Source of the DNA: Cryptomeria japonica
Lineage: Eukaryota; Streptophyta; Pinopsida; Cupressales; Cupressaceae
DNA length: 64,000 nucleotides
Assembly: GCF_030272615.1 (NCBI RefSeq)
Contig: NC_081413.1
Coordinates: 181,920,951-181,984,950 of the forward strand
Direction of reading: 5' to 3'
Under the pieces are notes generated by a model. The model searched no databases and had not been told where the DNA came from. It saw only the letters and a program-made list of their open reading frames with translations. The first letter of the stretch is position 1. Every line of letters begins with the position of its first letter. The position numbers and the translations under genes were made by a program. Shown piece by piece: positions 1 through 12,012 of the stretch.

Positions 1-639
1 AACCCTAATTAGGGTTGGGAAGCAGATTAACTATTATCTTGGGGAGATAATTCTAAATGGATTAAAAATAATGTAAAATTATATATATATATATATTTAT
101 ATATTTAAATATAAATATATATATATATATAAATATATATATTCTGGTTATAAATTGGAGTAAGTTTTTAATAAAGTTTTAAATATTTAAATGTTTTTTT
201 TAATAGAGTTTTAAACATTTAAATACCTGCGTAGGATTACTCATAGGAAGTAAGCCTAGCCTTTATAGTTTTAAATGTATTTAATGTAATAAATACTTAA
301 TTATGTCTCGGGTAATTTAATTAGAGTATTTAAATTTTAAATTGGATGTTTAGACTATGGTCTTATTGGGAATTGAATTAAATTTCCTCTCCTATTTTCT
401 CTAACGTGATGGATTTAATAAACCTAATGACTAGGCATCTCGTGGAGATAAAATTAAACCAGATAGCTTTCCACAAATAAAATTAAACAAAATTTCGATG
501 CTTGGTTCTTTTCAGAATTAGCTCGAGTATAATTATGGAAGTTTCAATAACGCTTGTCGTGTGAGTGAACTTGTTAACCAATTAATTTGTATTTTAAAAA
601 AAAATTGTTCCGCTTTTGCCCTAGATTTTGGGCATGACA
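1..639 (+). repeat. 5' LTR (right-hand part only) of Tekay-like Ty3 element
   Basis: This segment repeats at 8827-9467, with only about eight substitutions (nearly all transitions, several at CpG or CHG sites) plus a length change in an AT microsatellite. It ends in CA at 638-639, immediately before a primer-binding site, so it is the last ~640 bp of a 5' LTR whose left part lies outside the window. By comparison with the 3' LTR about 3.25 kb is missing. It begins with the palindrome AACCCTAATTAGGGTT. Confidence 0.93.
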
Positions 640-642
640 TTT

Positions 643-654
643 TGGTATCAGAGC
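643..654 (+). other. Primer-binding site of Tekay-like element
   Basis: The sequence TGGTATCAGAGC lies four bases after the LTR end. It is the standard plant retrotransposon primer site, complementary to the 3' end of initiator methionine tRNA, and it fixes the LTR boundary and the + orientation of the element. Confidence 0.93.
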
Positions 655-795
655 AAGGTTTCCACACTAGGAACCTTACTCACTTACGTTTCGCCTTAGA
701 TCATTTAAAATTATTTTGTTAAATTGATTTTTGAATTTAATTGAATTTAATTCTAAAAGAAATAAATTAATTGTTTTGCCTTATTTCCTCTTAGG

Positions 796-2124
796 ATGCC
801 TCCGACGATGCGACAAGCTCGCAAGCGCGGACAGGATCCTAGATGTGTGCGCATAGCACGCGATGAGGTAGAGAGGGAGGCATCAGTTCTAGAGGAGAAC
901 CTAGAAGCACCTCCTGAACAGCCAAATGAACCTAACCAAGACCTCTTAGCAACCACTCAAAATCTTATTGGCATAGTTCAGGAAAGGATCCCAGCAGAGA
1001 ACCCTCAGGTTAGGAGTCATGACTCTGGGAGTCATAGATCTGTTGATAGAGAATGAAGCAGGAGCCCAGCTCTGATTCCTGTAGAGAGTCAGGGTGGTAA
1101 TGAGCCAGAGTTAGTGCATATGCCAGGACCACCTCTAGCGGTGGAACCAGTTTATTTTGAGAGAGGTCGTCGAGATCCAGGGGATCTCATCAAGGAGGTC
1201 ATGTGCCTCCAACCACCATCCTTCGGAGGTTCTACAGATGGAGTAGAGGTCGAGGCATGGCTTCTGAGTCTTGAGAGGTGCTTTGCGTTGCGTTCTTATG
1301 AGAGCAACTTGAAAGCACGTGTTGCAGTTCATCTTCTGAGAGGGACAACCTCCACCTGGTGGAGATAGGAAGAGTACAAATGCGGATTAGTTCCTGATAC
1401 ACTCACTTGGGAGATATTCACAGAAAGGTTCCGTGAGAGGTACCTATTAGAACACTTCAGGCAACGTCGTATCGACGAATTTCATGATCTCCAACAAAAA
1501 GGCTTGTCAGTAACCCAGTATGAGAGTAAATTCTTTGAGTTGTTGCCATATGTAGATTATCTTAAGAATGAGAAACTTCTTGTAAACCGCTTCATCAGGG
1601 GATTAAATGCCGGTATAGCCGGGCCTGTTAGGATGTCCGCCCTAGAGAGCCTTCGGGTTGCTGTAGAGAAGGCACTGATTGCCGAGGAAATTCAGGTTAG
1701 ACCACAGGACAATAGGGATCGGTTTCAGAACCGAAATCCCGCACCTCAGACTTATGGATTCCAGAAACCACATTGGAAAGGGAACAACTAAAATTCTCAG
1801 GGGTTCTCCAAACCCCCTCCTCCACAACAGACACCACAGAACCAGAGGTAGAAGCCTCCACAGTATCAGCAGGGCTCTAAGCCCAAACATTGGCAGACTC
1901 AAGGACAGAAATGTGATTAGAGAGCATAGGGGTAGTACACACAGCCGACGGGGACTCAATAGTCCTCCAGGGGTGGGTACAACGGATCCAGTAGGACAGG
2001 AGGACAGGCATTCTCTAGGTCTCAGGGTACCCAGTTCCAGGCACGGGGTGCTTTCTTTACATGTGGAGCCATGGGGCATATGGCGAGGGATTACCCCTAG
2101 GGACAGGTAGCAGGGAGTCAACGG
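796..2124 (+). pseudogene. gag: Gag of Tekay-like Ty3 element (nonsense-riddled)
   Basis: Capsid/nucleocapsid polyprotein of a chromovirus-type Ty3 element. The ATG at 796 opens the frame that runs without any shift into pol. A retrotransposon gag domain spans about 1180-1700 (FGGSTDGVEVEAW, then the TWEIFTERFRERYL stretch). A Gln/Ser/Gly-rich tail and one zinc knuckle follow near 2050-2097. The knuckle is damaged: its first Cys is Phe and its last Cys is Tyr, leaving TCGAMGHMARDYP. In-frame stops are TGA 1054, TAG 1366, TAA 1789 and TAGs at 1849, 1918, 1927, 1933, 1960 and 2098. Most fall where Gln is expected. No indel disrupts the frame. It cannot make a full Gag without readthrough. Confidence 0.9.
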
Positions 2125-5100
2125 ATGGCCGCTTCAGAGCTGACAGTTGGTGATATGGGTAGGTCCCATAGAGTATTCGCAGCGGTTGACAACCGCCAGG
2201 CTAAGCATCAGGCCACGGTTATCGAATCTACAGGTATAATCAAAGGTAACAATGTATCTATTTTGTTTGATTCAGGAGCTACTGACTCCTTTATATCTCC
2301 ATTGGTTGTGGAGCATTGTGGGCTAGTGGCAACTAGACAGGGTGTCAGTTGGGAAGTGGAATTAGCTTTAGGGGCTAGAGTGTCAGTGGAATCAAAGGTT
2401 AGGGCATGTCAGCTGTAGATTGGCAAGACCACCACTTTAGTAGACCTTAGAGTGACTCCACTTGGATCTTACGGAATCATACTTGGCATGGATTGGCTTT
2501 ATGCCCACAGAGCCAAGATGGATTGCCACCTGAAAAAGATCGAGTGTGAGGATGATCATGGTTCGCCCATAGTTATTACCGAAATTCAGAGGCCCGTGTC
2601 TCTTTGTATGATCTCCGCAATGCAGCTTAAGCAGAGCATGCGGAAGGGATGTCAACTTTTTTCTATCACTATCAGTGACAAAGGGGAAGAGGAGGAAAAA
2701 GAAACATCACTCGATGACCATCCTATCCTTAAGGGATATTCAGATGTATTTCCTTCAGAGTTACCGGGAATGCCTCCCCACAAAGAGATTGATTTTCATA
2801 TAGACCTAGTACCAGGAGCCGAGCTAGTTTCCAGAGCGCCTTATAGGATGACCACAAATGAGTTAAATGAACTTAAAATGCAGCTTGAGGAACTCCTTGA
2901 GAAGGGTCATATTCATCCTAGCGTATCCCCTTGGGGTGCACCAGTCATCTTCGTTAAGAAGAAGGATGGATCTCTCAGATTATGTATGGATTATCGGCAG
3001 CTAAATAAAGTAACCATCAAGAACCGATATCCGTTGCCCAGAATTGATGATTTATTTGACCAGCTTCAGGGTGCCAAAGTCTTTTCCAAAATAGATCTGA
3101 AGTCAGGATACCATCAGTTGAGAATAGTGGAAAGTGATATCCACAAGACTGCATTTCGCACTAGATATGGTCACTATGAGTTTACCGTAGTCCCCTTCGG
3201 ACTTACGAATGCCCCAGCAGTTTTTATGAGCCTCATGAATGGGGTGTTTTGTACCTTTCTGGACCATTTTGTTATTGTGTTCCTCGATGATATACTGATA
3301 TATTCTCGGAATGAGAAGGAGCATGAGGAGCACCTGAAATAGGTATTGCAGTGTTTGCGGGATAACTAGTTGTTTGGCAGCCTATCAAAGTGTGCTTTCT
3401 TTCGGTCTGAGGTCAAGTACCTTGGGCACGTTATTTTTGGTGATGGGATCTTAGTTGACCCATCACAGATTAGGGCTATTATGGATTGGCCAGCGCCTAC
3501 GAGTGTGACGGAGGTCAGGAGTTTCATGGGTTTAGCAGGGTATTACCGACGTTTTGTCGAGGGTTTCTCCAGAATCGCACACCCTATTACTTCTCTTTAG
3601 CATAAAGGGAAGAAATTTGAGTGGATAGAGAAGTGTGAGAAGGCCTTTCAGGAACACAAGAAGGCATTGACTAGCGCTCCTATCCTTGTTGTACCAGATC
3701 CTTTAGCTAACTTCATGGTTTGTACAGATGCTTCCCTAGAGGGTTTAGGGGCAGTTCTTATGCAGGATGGTAGGGCCATAGCTTTCGAGTCTAGGAACAT
3801 TAAGACTCATGAACTTAATTATCCCACTCACAACCTTGAGCTCACAGCAGTAGTGCATGCACTTGTGAGGTGGAGACACTTCCTTTTGGGACATCACTTC
3901 GAGTTGCATTCAGATCATCAGAGTCTTCAGTACATCTTCACTCAGCCGAACCTTAATGCACATTAGAGGAGATGGATGGAGTTCTTGTGCGAATATGATT
4001 TTGACGTTCACTACATCAAAGGTAAGGAAAATGCAGTTGCAGATGCCTTGAGTAGGAGACGTCACGAGGTTTACACCATATCCATGGGCATGGATTTGAA
4101 AGACCGTATACTTCAGCACTTGCCAGAGGATGGATGGTATGTAGAGGTTGGTAAGGTAATACGATCTCAGGTTACTCTAGAAGGGAAATATGTGGATTAT
4201 TCTTTGGAGTCTGATGGACTGTTATGCCACAGAGGGCACATTTATGTACCTTCCTCCAGAGGATTGCGAGAGTTCATTGTCACGGAAGCTCATAGAGCTC
4301 CTTATGCAGCGCATCCCAGGGTTAAGAAGTTGCATGCTAACTTGAGACAGTTGTATCATTGGCTGGGAATGCGGTAGCTCATTGCTAAGATAGTAGCTCG
4401 ATGTCTCGAGTGTCAAAGGGTAAAGGTGGAGCACCACCATCCAGGTGGGTTGCTTCAGTCTCATGCTATACCATAGTGGAAGTGGGATACTATATCCATG
4501 GATTTCATCATTAGTTTTCCTATGTCTTCTCGTTGCCATGATTCTATCATGGTGACAGTTGACAAGTGGACCAAAGTAGCTCACTTTTCACCAGTTCGTA
4601 CTACATTCACAGCTCTAGTAGTAGCACAGGTGTTCTTGCGAGACATTGTTAGACTACATGGCGTACCCCGCAAGATTATTTCTGACAGGGATTCTCTTTT
4701 TACTTCTTCCTTTTGGAAGTCATTACAAGCAGCTATGGGCACTAAGCTCAATTTCAATACAGCCTATCACCCAGAGACAGATGGTCAGACAGAGAGGGTC
4801 AACCAGGTGTTAGAGGATATGCTTTGTATGTACGTCATGGATCATCAGACCCGATGGGAGGAGTATCTTCCCTTAGTAGAGTTTGCCTATAACAATGGGT
4901 ATCACACTTCTTTGGGGATGCCACCCTATCAGGCACTATACAGCAGGCCTTGCAGGACACCCTTGAGTTGGGATCGCATAGAGGATAGAGTCGCTATTGG
5001 TCCTGAGTTAGTTCGGGATATGGAGCAGCAGGTGGATCTGATTAGGCAGCGTCTCAGAGAGGCTCAGGATAGACAGAAGAAATATGCCGATGCAAAGAAG

Positions 5101-5562
5101 ATAGATCATAGCTACTTGGTTGGAGACAGAGTTTTCTTGAGAGTGCGACTGCATAAGAGTCCAATCCATTACGGAAAGGGTTCTAAGCTCGCACTTCGCT
5201 TTGTAGGACCTTTTGAGATTTTGGAGAGGATAGGCCCAGTTGCCTATCATTTAGCTTTGCCACCTAGCCTATCACGCATCCATGATGTGTTTCATGTTTC
5301 AGTTTTGAGAAAATATATCTATGATGAGTGTCACATTTTAGATTGGGATGCCTTGTAGGTGGAGTTGGATGGGCAGCTAGCTTTGGAGCCCATTCGCATT
5401 TTGGCACGCCGGACATTGGCCCCTCGAGGTCGAGAGCTGGACCAGGTTAGGGTCCAGTGGGATTGTTATGATGAGGTTACGGCTTCATGGGAGGACGCAA
5501 CACGTATGAGATCAGAGTACCCCCACCTCTTTGATGATCTCCAGGAGGAAGTTCATGCCTAG
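2125..5562 (+). pseudogene. pol: Pol of Tekay-like Ty3 element: PR-RT-RNaseH-IN-chromodomain
   Basis: This continues the gag frame (796-5562 is 1,589 codons in one phase). Protease has the DSGATDSF motif at 2269. Reverse transcriptase runs about 2770-3330, with the catalytic FLDD aspartates at 3286-3291 intact. RNase H follows at about 3715-4050 (CTDAS, ELTAV, HSDH). Integrase has the His/Cys finger around 4280-4430, MDFI near 4498, SDRD near 4680 and a GQTERVNQ Glu near 4790. The C-terminus has a chromodomain-like end (VQWDCYDEVTASWED) at about 5450-5540, which in known families targets integration to heterochromatin. The order PR-RT-RH-IN-chromodomain identifies a chromovirus, and the tail best fits Tekay/Del. 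Internal stops are all TAG: 2416, 3340, 3367, 3598, 3964, 4375, 4474 and 5356, mostly at expected Gln. The natural stop is 5560. Confidence 0.92.
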
Positions 5563-5572
5563 AGGGGGAGGA
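5561..5572 (+). other. Polypurine tract of Tekay-like element
   Basis: The purine run AGAGGGGGAGGA overlaps the natural pol stop codon and directly precedes the TG that opens the 3' LTR. It is the expected plus-strand primer site. Confidence 0.9.
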
Positions 5573-8076
5573 TGTGAGGCCTCACCTCGACTCAGTCTGA
5601 CATTCAGTGGATTTTATATTTAGACTATGATGGCTACTTTATTTTGATGCTTTTTGAGACTTAGAACTTACATGATTTCAGGATTTGGATAACATTGCTA
5701 TGATTTGGTGATTTACTTATATGCTTTATGAGATAGAACACTACATGATTGTTAGATAGGATGATATTGCAATCATAGATGTCGTTATTGAATTTGCAGG
5801 ACTTTACTCTGAATATAGAACTATGATGTATGTTTAGTTTATGTGAATTGGGATGAAATTGCTTATGTGAATTTGCTTGATAAAAGATGTATTCAATCTG
5901 TGCAGATGAAAATTGTATGCAAGTAATGAGGTGTATTGTTATATTATTGAATTATATTATATATGGATATTTGGAAGTACTAATGTGTAAATTGAGATGC
6001 ACATGAAATTTACCATGTGACCATGGAAAATTACGGAGAATCAAACCTAGACTTATGTATGTTCGTAAGCCAGGGGTTGTCTATTTGGAGGGACAACACT
6101 CCGTTTGTGTTGTATTTTATTCGTAATAGTATATGCTGCATGAGTGTTAAGTGTTATTTAAATTTATTGTGTAAAAACCACAAGAGACAATTTCATGTTT
6201 TATTTTTGTAAAGGTGTTTTATTTGTGTCACTTGACACGTGTGGATTTAAATTTAAATGTTTTATTTTGTCTCTTGGTGGGAAAGTGTTTAATTATAGTT
6301 CTTCTTAAATAAAATAATGTGTTGTCATAAATACTTTGGGAATATAATATTTGGGGTGGTCAACTTATGTTTGACCCGAAAATAAACTTCAGAGGGGTTT
6401 AAAATGGGTTAAATGAACACCTAGGGGTAGTTTAATAGGGTTTCCTAAAGCCCATAAGGTATACCTAGGGGTTAGGGGTAATTTTAGGTAAGTTTCTACT
6501 TTATAATGATCTTTTTAACGCTTTAAAAATTGGCTTTTTTGAGTTGTGCGAAAATTGAAAATTTAGAAGTTAAATCTAATTTAGATTTTCTTATTCGAAT
6601 GGGAGTCTTTTTGCATTTTTGCTTTCTTTCCCTTTTGTTTTTTTTAGCAACTTGTGAGAACTCAGAGAGTGAGCTTCTTAAGCAAGATTTTGAGATTTTG
6701 AGGGTAATCAGCCACTGTCCATTTTTGGAGACAAGAGAAATTTTGAAAAGAAAATAATGTTATGGAATAGAAAAATTGATTAAGGGTAGAAGAAAAAAAA
6801 AAGGATTCATGGATTGGGCAGCTCTTCTTTAAATATCATAATACCTTTGGGTAGATTAAGGTTGGTTTTAGTTATTCAATAAAATGTCTTCTTCTTGCTT
6901 ATGTCTGGAAGTTTGTTGGTGTAAGAAATCTGTGTTTCTTGAATGTTTTTGTTGAAAAATTGTTTGGTATTTTTTTATGATTTGTGTTGTGTTTTGGGAG
7001 TTTCCTCAAGACCTCTTACTCTTGGGAGAGAAGAGGATCTTGTGGGTGGTAGCAGTGACAACCCTTGAGTGAGAGACTCTCTTTTGAGAGCGATCACAAG
7101 GGATCTTTGTGTGACCCTTGCTGCATGGCCTGTTTGTGCAATGGGGGTCATAAGGAGGGATATAAGGCTAGAATGCCTTGGGGGGCATAAGGAATAAGGG
7201 GTTGAGATTCTTGATATATTTATTGTGCCATGAGGTGACTTCTTGTTTATTTCATACTTGCAGTTCTCCTCAGGGTATTGGTCCACTACCACCCTTTGAA
7301 AAGATCATCACCAATGTGTGGTGCTGTGAAGCCAAGTTGGGAGTGTGTCTGATAATCTGTATGCATTGCCTTCTATGTGTTTGCCTGTATGTTACTCATC
7401 TAGGAATTGGTTCTCCGAGCTCGGGGGTGGCTACTAGTTAGCCTAGGTTGGGAGGTGAGCACTCCGTGGTCGTATTTGTATCTTTTATTATGCAGAAAAG
7501 TCAGGAGAAAGAGAATAGGAACCATGAAAAGACACAGAAGATTATTGTTGAAGATACTTAAATCCAGATGCAAATATTTTTTTAAATTTGTTATAGAAGT
7601 ATGCCCTCATTCATAGAAATGAGAGGCAAGTTTTAATTCTTGAAAATAGACTTGAGTTTTATTGTTGTAGCTAAGCAAAGAAACATCCTGTAAATATGCA
7701 GAATATCCTAGAGTTGTAAAAGCTTGTTTTATTTCTACTTCTGTTTGAGTTTCAGAAAAAGAAAAGCCTCTTTGAGTTGCATGTAAAAGCTTCTTTTGTA
7801 TTATGGAAAAATTAGTTTCAAATAAGTATTATTTATATTCTACTTGTTGAAAAGTATGAGTTATTTTGCTGAAGAATTCTAAGTATTAAAAAAAATAAGA
7901 TTGTTTTAAGTAATTGTTTTATTAGTGGAAAAATCAATGAATGTGTTTTATTCAGAATAGTATGAGATATTTAAAAAAAAAAAAAAGTGTTAGAATAAAA
8001 GTTTAGCAAAAGATCTACTTCTATTTCTTTTATCAGCAATTAGAATAAATAAATAAAAGAGCCTAAGTTATATATC

Positions 8077-8186
<110 letters not shown>

Positions 8187-8468
8187 TTAAATGTTTATTT
8201 GTGCACATGTAATTTTTGATTTACATAATGTGTTTCCCATAGTTATTTTGTTTAAAATTTTGTATGTAAATCTCATTAAAAAAATATATATATACATTTT
8301 TATATATATTCACCCTTAAAACTTCTATATATATAAATTTATATAAATATAAATATATATATATATAAATATATATATACATATATATATTTATATATTT
8401 ATATATAATATATTTTATAAAAAAATAAATTTAAAAAAAAGAGGGAAATTTGGGTTCCACGCGGGCCC

Positions 8469-8627
8469 CACTTTGTGTACGCACAGTGAGGGCCGCGCGG
8501 CGCCCACTGTGTGAACACACAGTGTGGTCTGCTCGGCTCCCACTGTGTGGACACACAGTGGACGGCCGCGGCCGCTAGTGTGTGGCCACACAGTGGTGTG
8601 AGCCGCTAGGGACGCCCACACAGTGGC
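8469..8627. repeat. Array of 20-bp palindromes at 36-bp spacing in the LTR
   Basis: Four units begin at 8469, 8505, 8541 and 8576, and a half unit ends at 8627. Each is an inverted repeat of the form CACTGTGTG-nn-CACACAGTG. Units 2 and 3 have perfect 9-bp arms; units 1 and 4 carry mismatches. GC-rich linkers include the self-complementary CGGCCGCGGCCG. The block stands out in a very AT-rich LTR. It could form hairpins or bind a dimeric factor; neither is shown. Confidence 0.9.
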
Positions 8628-8825
8628 GCCTCGGCCCTCCCTGTCGCCTTCTTTGAACCTGCAACAAAAATAGTCACCATTTTTTTGGGGTTTCGGCCCT
8701 GTAAAAAAAATATACTCAGTGATAAACAAAAAAATGGATTAAACCCTAGCCCAGGTAGGGCTAGGGTAAATAAAATAAAATATTAAGATAGTTTTCAAAG
8801 TTATTAATATGTGTAAAAAAATATA

Positions 8826-8842
8826 AAACCCTAATTAGGGTT
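8826..8842. promoter_or_regulatory. Inverted telobox palindrome in LTR
   Basis: AACCCTAATTAGGGTT is a perfect 16-bp palindrome, preceded by A to give AAACCCTA, the plant telobox. The same palindrome opens the window at 1-16 in the other LTR. A second inverted repeat (ACCCTAGCCC / GGGCTAGGGT) lies just upstream at about 8742-8766. Teloboxes are known plant promoter elements; activity here is inferred. Confidence 0.6.
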
Positions 8843-9467
8843 GGGAAGCAGATTAACTATTATCTTGGGGAGATAATTCTAAATGGATTAAAAATAATGT
8901 AAAACTTTATATATATATATTTATATATTTAAATATAAATATATATATATATATATATAAATATATATATTCTGGTTATAAATTGGAGTAAGTTTTTAAT
9001 AAAGTTTTAAATATTTAAATGTTTTTTTTAATAGAGTTTTAAACATTTAAATACTTGCGTAGGATTACTCATAGGAAGTAAGCCTAGCCTTTATAGTTTT
9101 AAATGTATTTAATGTAATAAATACTTAATTATGTCCTGGGTAATTTAATTAGAGTATTTAAATTTTAAATTGGATGTTTAAACTATGGTCTTATTGGGAA
9201 TTGAATTAAATTTCCTCTCCTATTTTCTCTAACGTGATGGATTTAATAAACCTAATGACTAGGCATCTCATGGAGATAAAATTAAACCAGATAGCTTTCC
9301 GCAAATAAAATTAAACAAAATTTCGATGCTTGGTTCTTTTCAGAATTAGCTCGAGTATAATTATGGAAGTTTCAATAACGCTTGTCGTGTGAGTGAACTT
9401 GTTAATCAATTAATTTGTATTTTAAAAAAAAATTGTTCCACTTTTGCCCTAGATTTTGGGCATGACA

Positions 9468-11646
9468 CCCATGTATGCACTAAAGCTAGGCTCTCTCTGA
9501 CCCTCGAGAACAACTCTCTCATATGCCTACCGATAATAAATAGACTCCTGCGTAGTAGTGAAATACCTATCTACCTGGTTGCACGCATCTGTACCTTCTC
9601 TAAAAATCTGATCGAAGGCATCCATAGTAATCTGACATCTCTGCACTGCCTCATCTCTCTCCCTCTGAAGACGATCTCACTCGATATCTCATCTAGTGAC
9701 CTCGTCCTCCAAACTCTGAACCCACACTCTAAGAGTCTCCAACTCATCATCAACCTATCCTCTCCCATCCTCAACACCAAGCACATCCTCCAACTCTCGC
9801 ATATCATCATCATCATCATCATCTTCGCTACTTGCTGACTTCAAAGAATCATCGCTGTCCTCACTACTAATAGACTCAATGTCTCCACCAATGTCTATAT
9901 CCTCATCTCCCTCTCCTCCACCACTATCACCACCATCTCCACCATCTCCACCAACTCCTCCCCCATCTCCACCATCTCCTCTAGCTCTCTCCCCTGCATC
10001 TATCCTCAACTATTGTCTAGGATGGTGAATCTACTATGTTGTAATCGAAATAGCAGGAACCGTCAAAGGCACTGGCCCGTGCCTAGCAAACCACGCATCA
10101 TACTCCACTATCATCCCTAGATCTGCTCCACCTCTACCCCAACCCCAGAGTAGTGGCTGCAAAGAATCAAACTTAGTAGAAGCAACACATGGTTGAATAC
10201 ACACACCCCAATTAGATACCTCCCATGATACACGAGCAAAATACATAGTAACCACAAGTGTCACCTTTACCTCACCAAACTATCTAAAAACCCACCCAGG
10301 AAGATACATCTCTATGATCCATTGAGTCTCAAAGGTCCTCCCAATAAGATATCTCTATTGTTGGTAGAAAGACAAGTGCACTACATCATCAGGCCAACTG
10401 GGGCAATCTAAGTAAGGTCTTCAAATGAAATGCTGCAATGTATCCAACTGATGTCTCTAGTACAAAGTGTTCCCTGAACCCCTATGTCTGATACCTATTG
10501 TATACTTGAAGGCATAAGGCTCACCAGGCTGAAAGTCTACATGAATGACAGGCCTCAAAATAGAAATGTGCTCCCATGCCCATGTCTAAAGCAAAGTAAC
10601 ACCACAACTGATAGAATGGTATCCCAGATACACAATACCATGCATCTGATAGTACAACATGGCAAGTAGACATGGACCCCAAGCATATAGTCGACGATGC
10701 ACAATCATATCATGAAGCACTCTACCCCATCCAACTGGCAACCCATGACCTCGTCGATCAGGTATCAGTAAACCACCAGCAATACCGCATAATATAATGG
10801 TCAGGCCATCATAGTCTAATCGGGCCCCAAGGGATCTTATAACGGCCACTGATCTGCAAATCCTAAATCTCACACTCAAAAAGTGCACATAGTCTAGCAA
10901 TGCCATCATCATGGTCATATATAACTCTCTCACCATGAATGGGAATACACAGTATACGCCATACATCCTCTAAGGTAATGGATGCCTCACCAGTCGGAAG
11001 ATGAAATGAACATGTCTCTGAGTGCCACCGCTCTATCAAAGCTATAATCATGGCCGTATTGGCTATAACCTCTAGCAAATGCAATACATGGTAAAGACCA
11101 AGTTGACAAATATGCTCAATCTCATCATCCTGTAGGTCAGCTGCTCTGTCGACAGTATAACACTCCAATGTTCTCCTATAACGAGAAAATGATCAAAATA
11201 TCAGATGTCGGATCTAGATAAACTTAAAAAAATTTCAAACGCATAAAAACAAATAACATATACAATGAATGCATAGCGGTTATGACTTATGTGGTACAAA
11301 TAAGACTCTTGCGTGATGATTAAAGCTAATGCGTGACAAAATGGGTGCATGCGTGACAAAAAACACTTATGTGTAATGATATACATGAATGCGGTATGCT
11401 AAAGCTAATGCGTGACACTTATGACGCATGCGTAACATTTAAAGCATTTGCGGTACACTAAACACTAATGCGTGAAAATCGACAAGCGATTGCATAACGC
11501 AGAGCAACAAATGATCAAGCACAATCTTTGAAAAACAGGCAAAAATCAAGGAAAACAATGAAAAATACCATGCCACCAGTCCCAGGAGGTCTCTGAAATG
11601 AACGTACTTGGTTTGACAAGTGCAATCGAGCTCTATAACCAGCCAT
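9468..11646 (-). pseudogene. Plant mobile domain (MAIN-like) gene, broken, 3' end cut by Tekay-like insertion
   Basis: On the reverse strand the ATG at 11646 starts MAGYRARLHLSNQ. An intron-like gap with short repeats follows, and coding resumes after a TATAG acceptor near 11177. The next exon (ERWHSETCSFHLP, ITLEDVWRILCIPIHGE at about 11170-10900) and later segments (WGRVLHDMIVHRRLYAWGP, LGYHSISCGVTLL) match the plant mobile domain of MAIN/MAIL-type proteins, which is also carried by plant transposons. One frameshift lies near 10860. From 10966 to 9468 one phase continues through a Gly/Asp-rich acidic stretch (10009-9780) and a coiled-coil-like tail (RLQRERDEAVQRC) that runs into the Tekay-like LTR. 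Further TAG and TGA stops interrupt it. Exon phases at the first intron do not join cleanly. It could be an element-borne gene or a retro-captured host gene. Confidence 0.75.
11255..11500 (-). repeat. Degenerate short repeats in first intron of the PMD gene
   Basis: A core like ATGCGTGACA or ATGCGGTA recurs roughly every 15-25 bp, about ten times, separated by variable A/T spacers (for example AAAGCTAATGCGTGACA twice). It lies in the inferred intron on the reverse strand. Confidence 0.65.
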
Positions 11647-11740
11647 GATGATCAAAATATCCAGAAACAGACAGAGAAATTGCAAAGAAACCAAGGAACT
11701 ACCAAATCACAAATGAGCAAATGAAAACCTAGAATTCTCT

Positions 11741-11747
11741 ATTTATA
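11741..11747 (-). promoter_or_regulatory. TATA box of the reverse-strand PMD gene
   Basis: On the reverse strand CTATAAATAG lies about 100 bp upstream of the MAGYRARL start codon, a normal distance for a plant TATA box followed by a ~70-nt leader. This suggests a dedicated promoter directed away from the adjacent LTR. Confidence 0.6.
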
Positions 11748-12012
11748 GCTCAAAAAATTAGGGTTTTACGACACCCTGACGCTCGTGGTCCCTTCCAGCT
11801 TCAAACAACTTGTAGCCTACTCAAACGATCTCAAAATAACACGAAATTTCACATGCTTGCTCTTTAAACAGGTATCACAAACATGGTCTCAATTTTTGAA
11901 TTTTTCGACCACCTTTTCCGAGGGGACATATTTACACTATACAGCAATACCAAGGCATACTGGGGTAGAATTTTTTGTTTTCTTTGAAACAATGTCGTTT
12001 CGAATTTGTCTC

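Noticed and set aside
1-16. Telomere-like AACCCTAA at the window start
   Set aside because: It is a single palindrome inside an LTR and recurs in the 3' LTR at 8827; not a telomeric array.
643-654. tRNA gene
   Set aside because: The match is to the tRNA 3' end only and is a primer-binding site; no cloverleaf sequence is present.
1642-2121. Reverse-strand 159-residue open frame
   Set aside because: Exact antisense of the Gag nucleocapsid region, with biased composition and no domain.
8469-8627. CRISPR-like palindromic repeat array
   Set aside because: Regular palindromes but imperfect, GC linkers not spacer-like, and inside a plant LTR.
9571-9822. Reverse-strand frame starting with six Met
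   Set aside because: Shadow of the Asp-rich tract; the Asp frame joins the PMD protein and continues into the coiled-coil tail.
9389-9838. Forward-strand 149-residue open frame
   Set aside because: It spans the junction between the 3' LTR and the antisense PMD gene, so it is chimeric.
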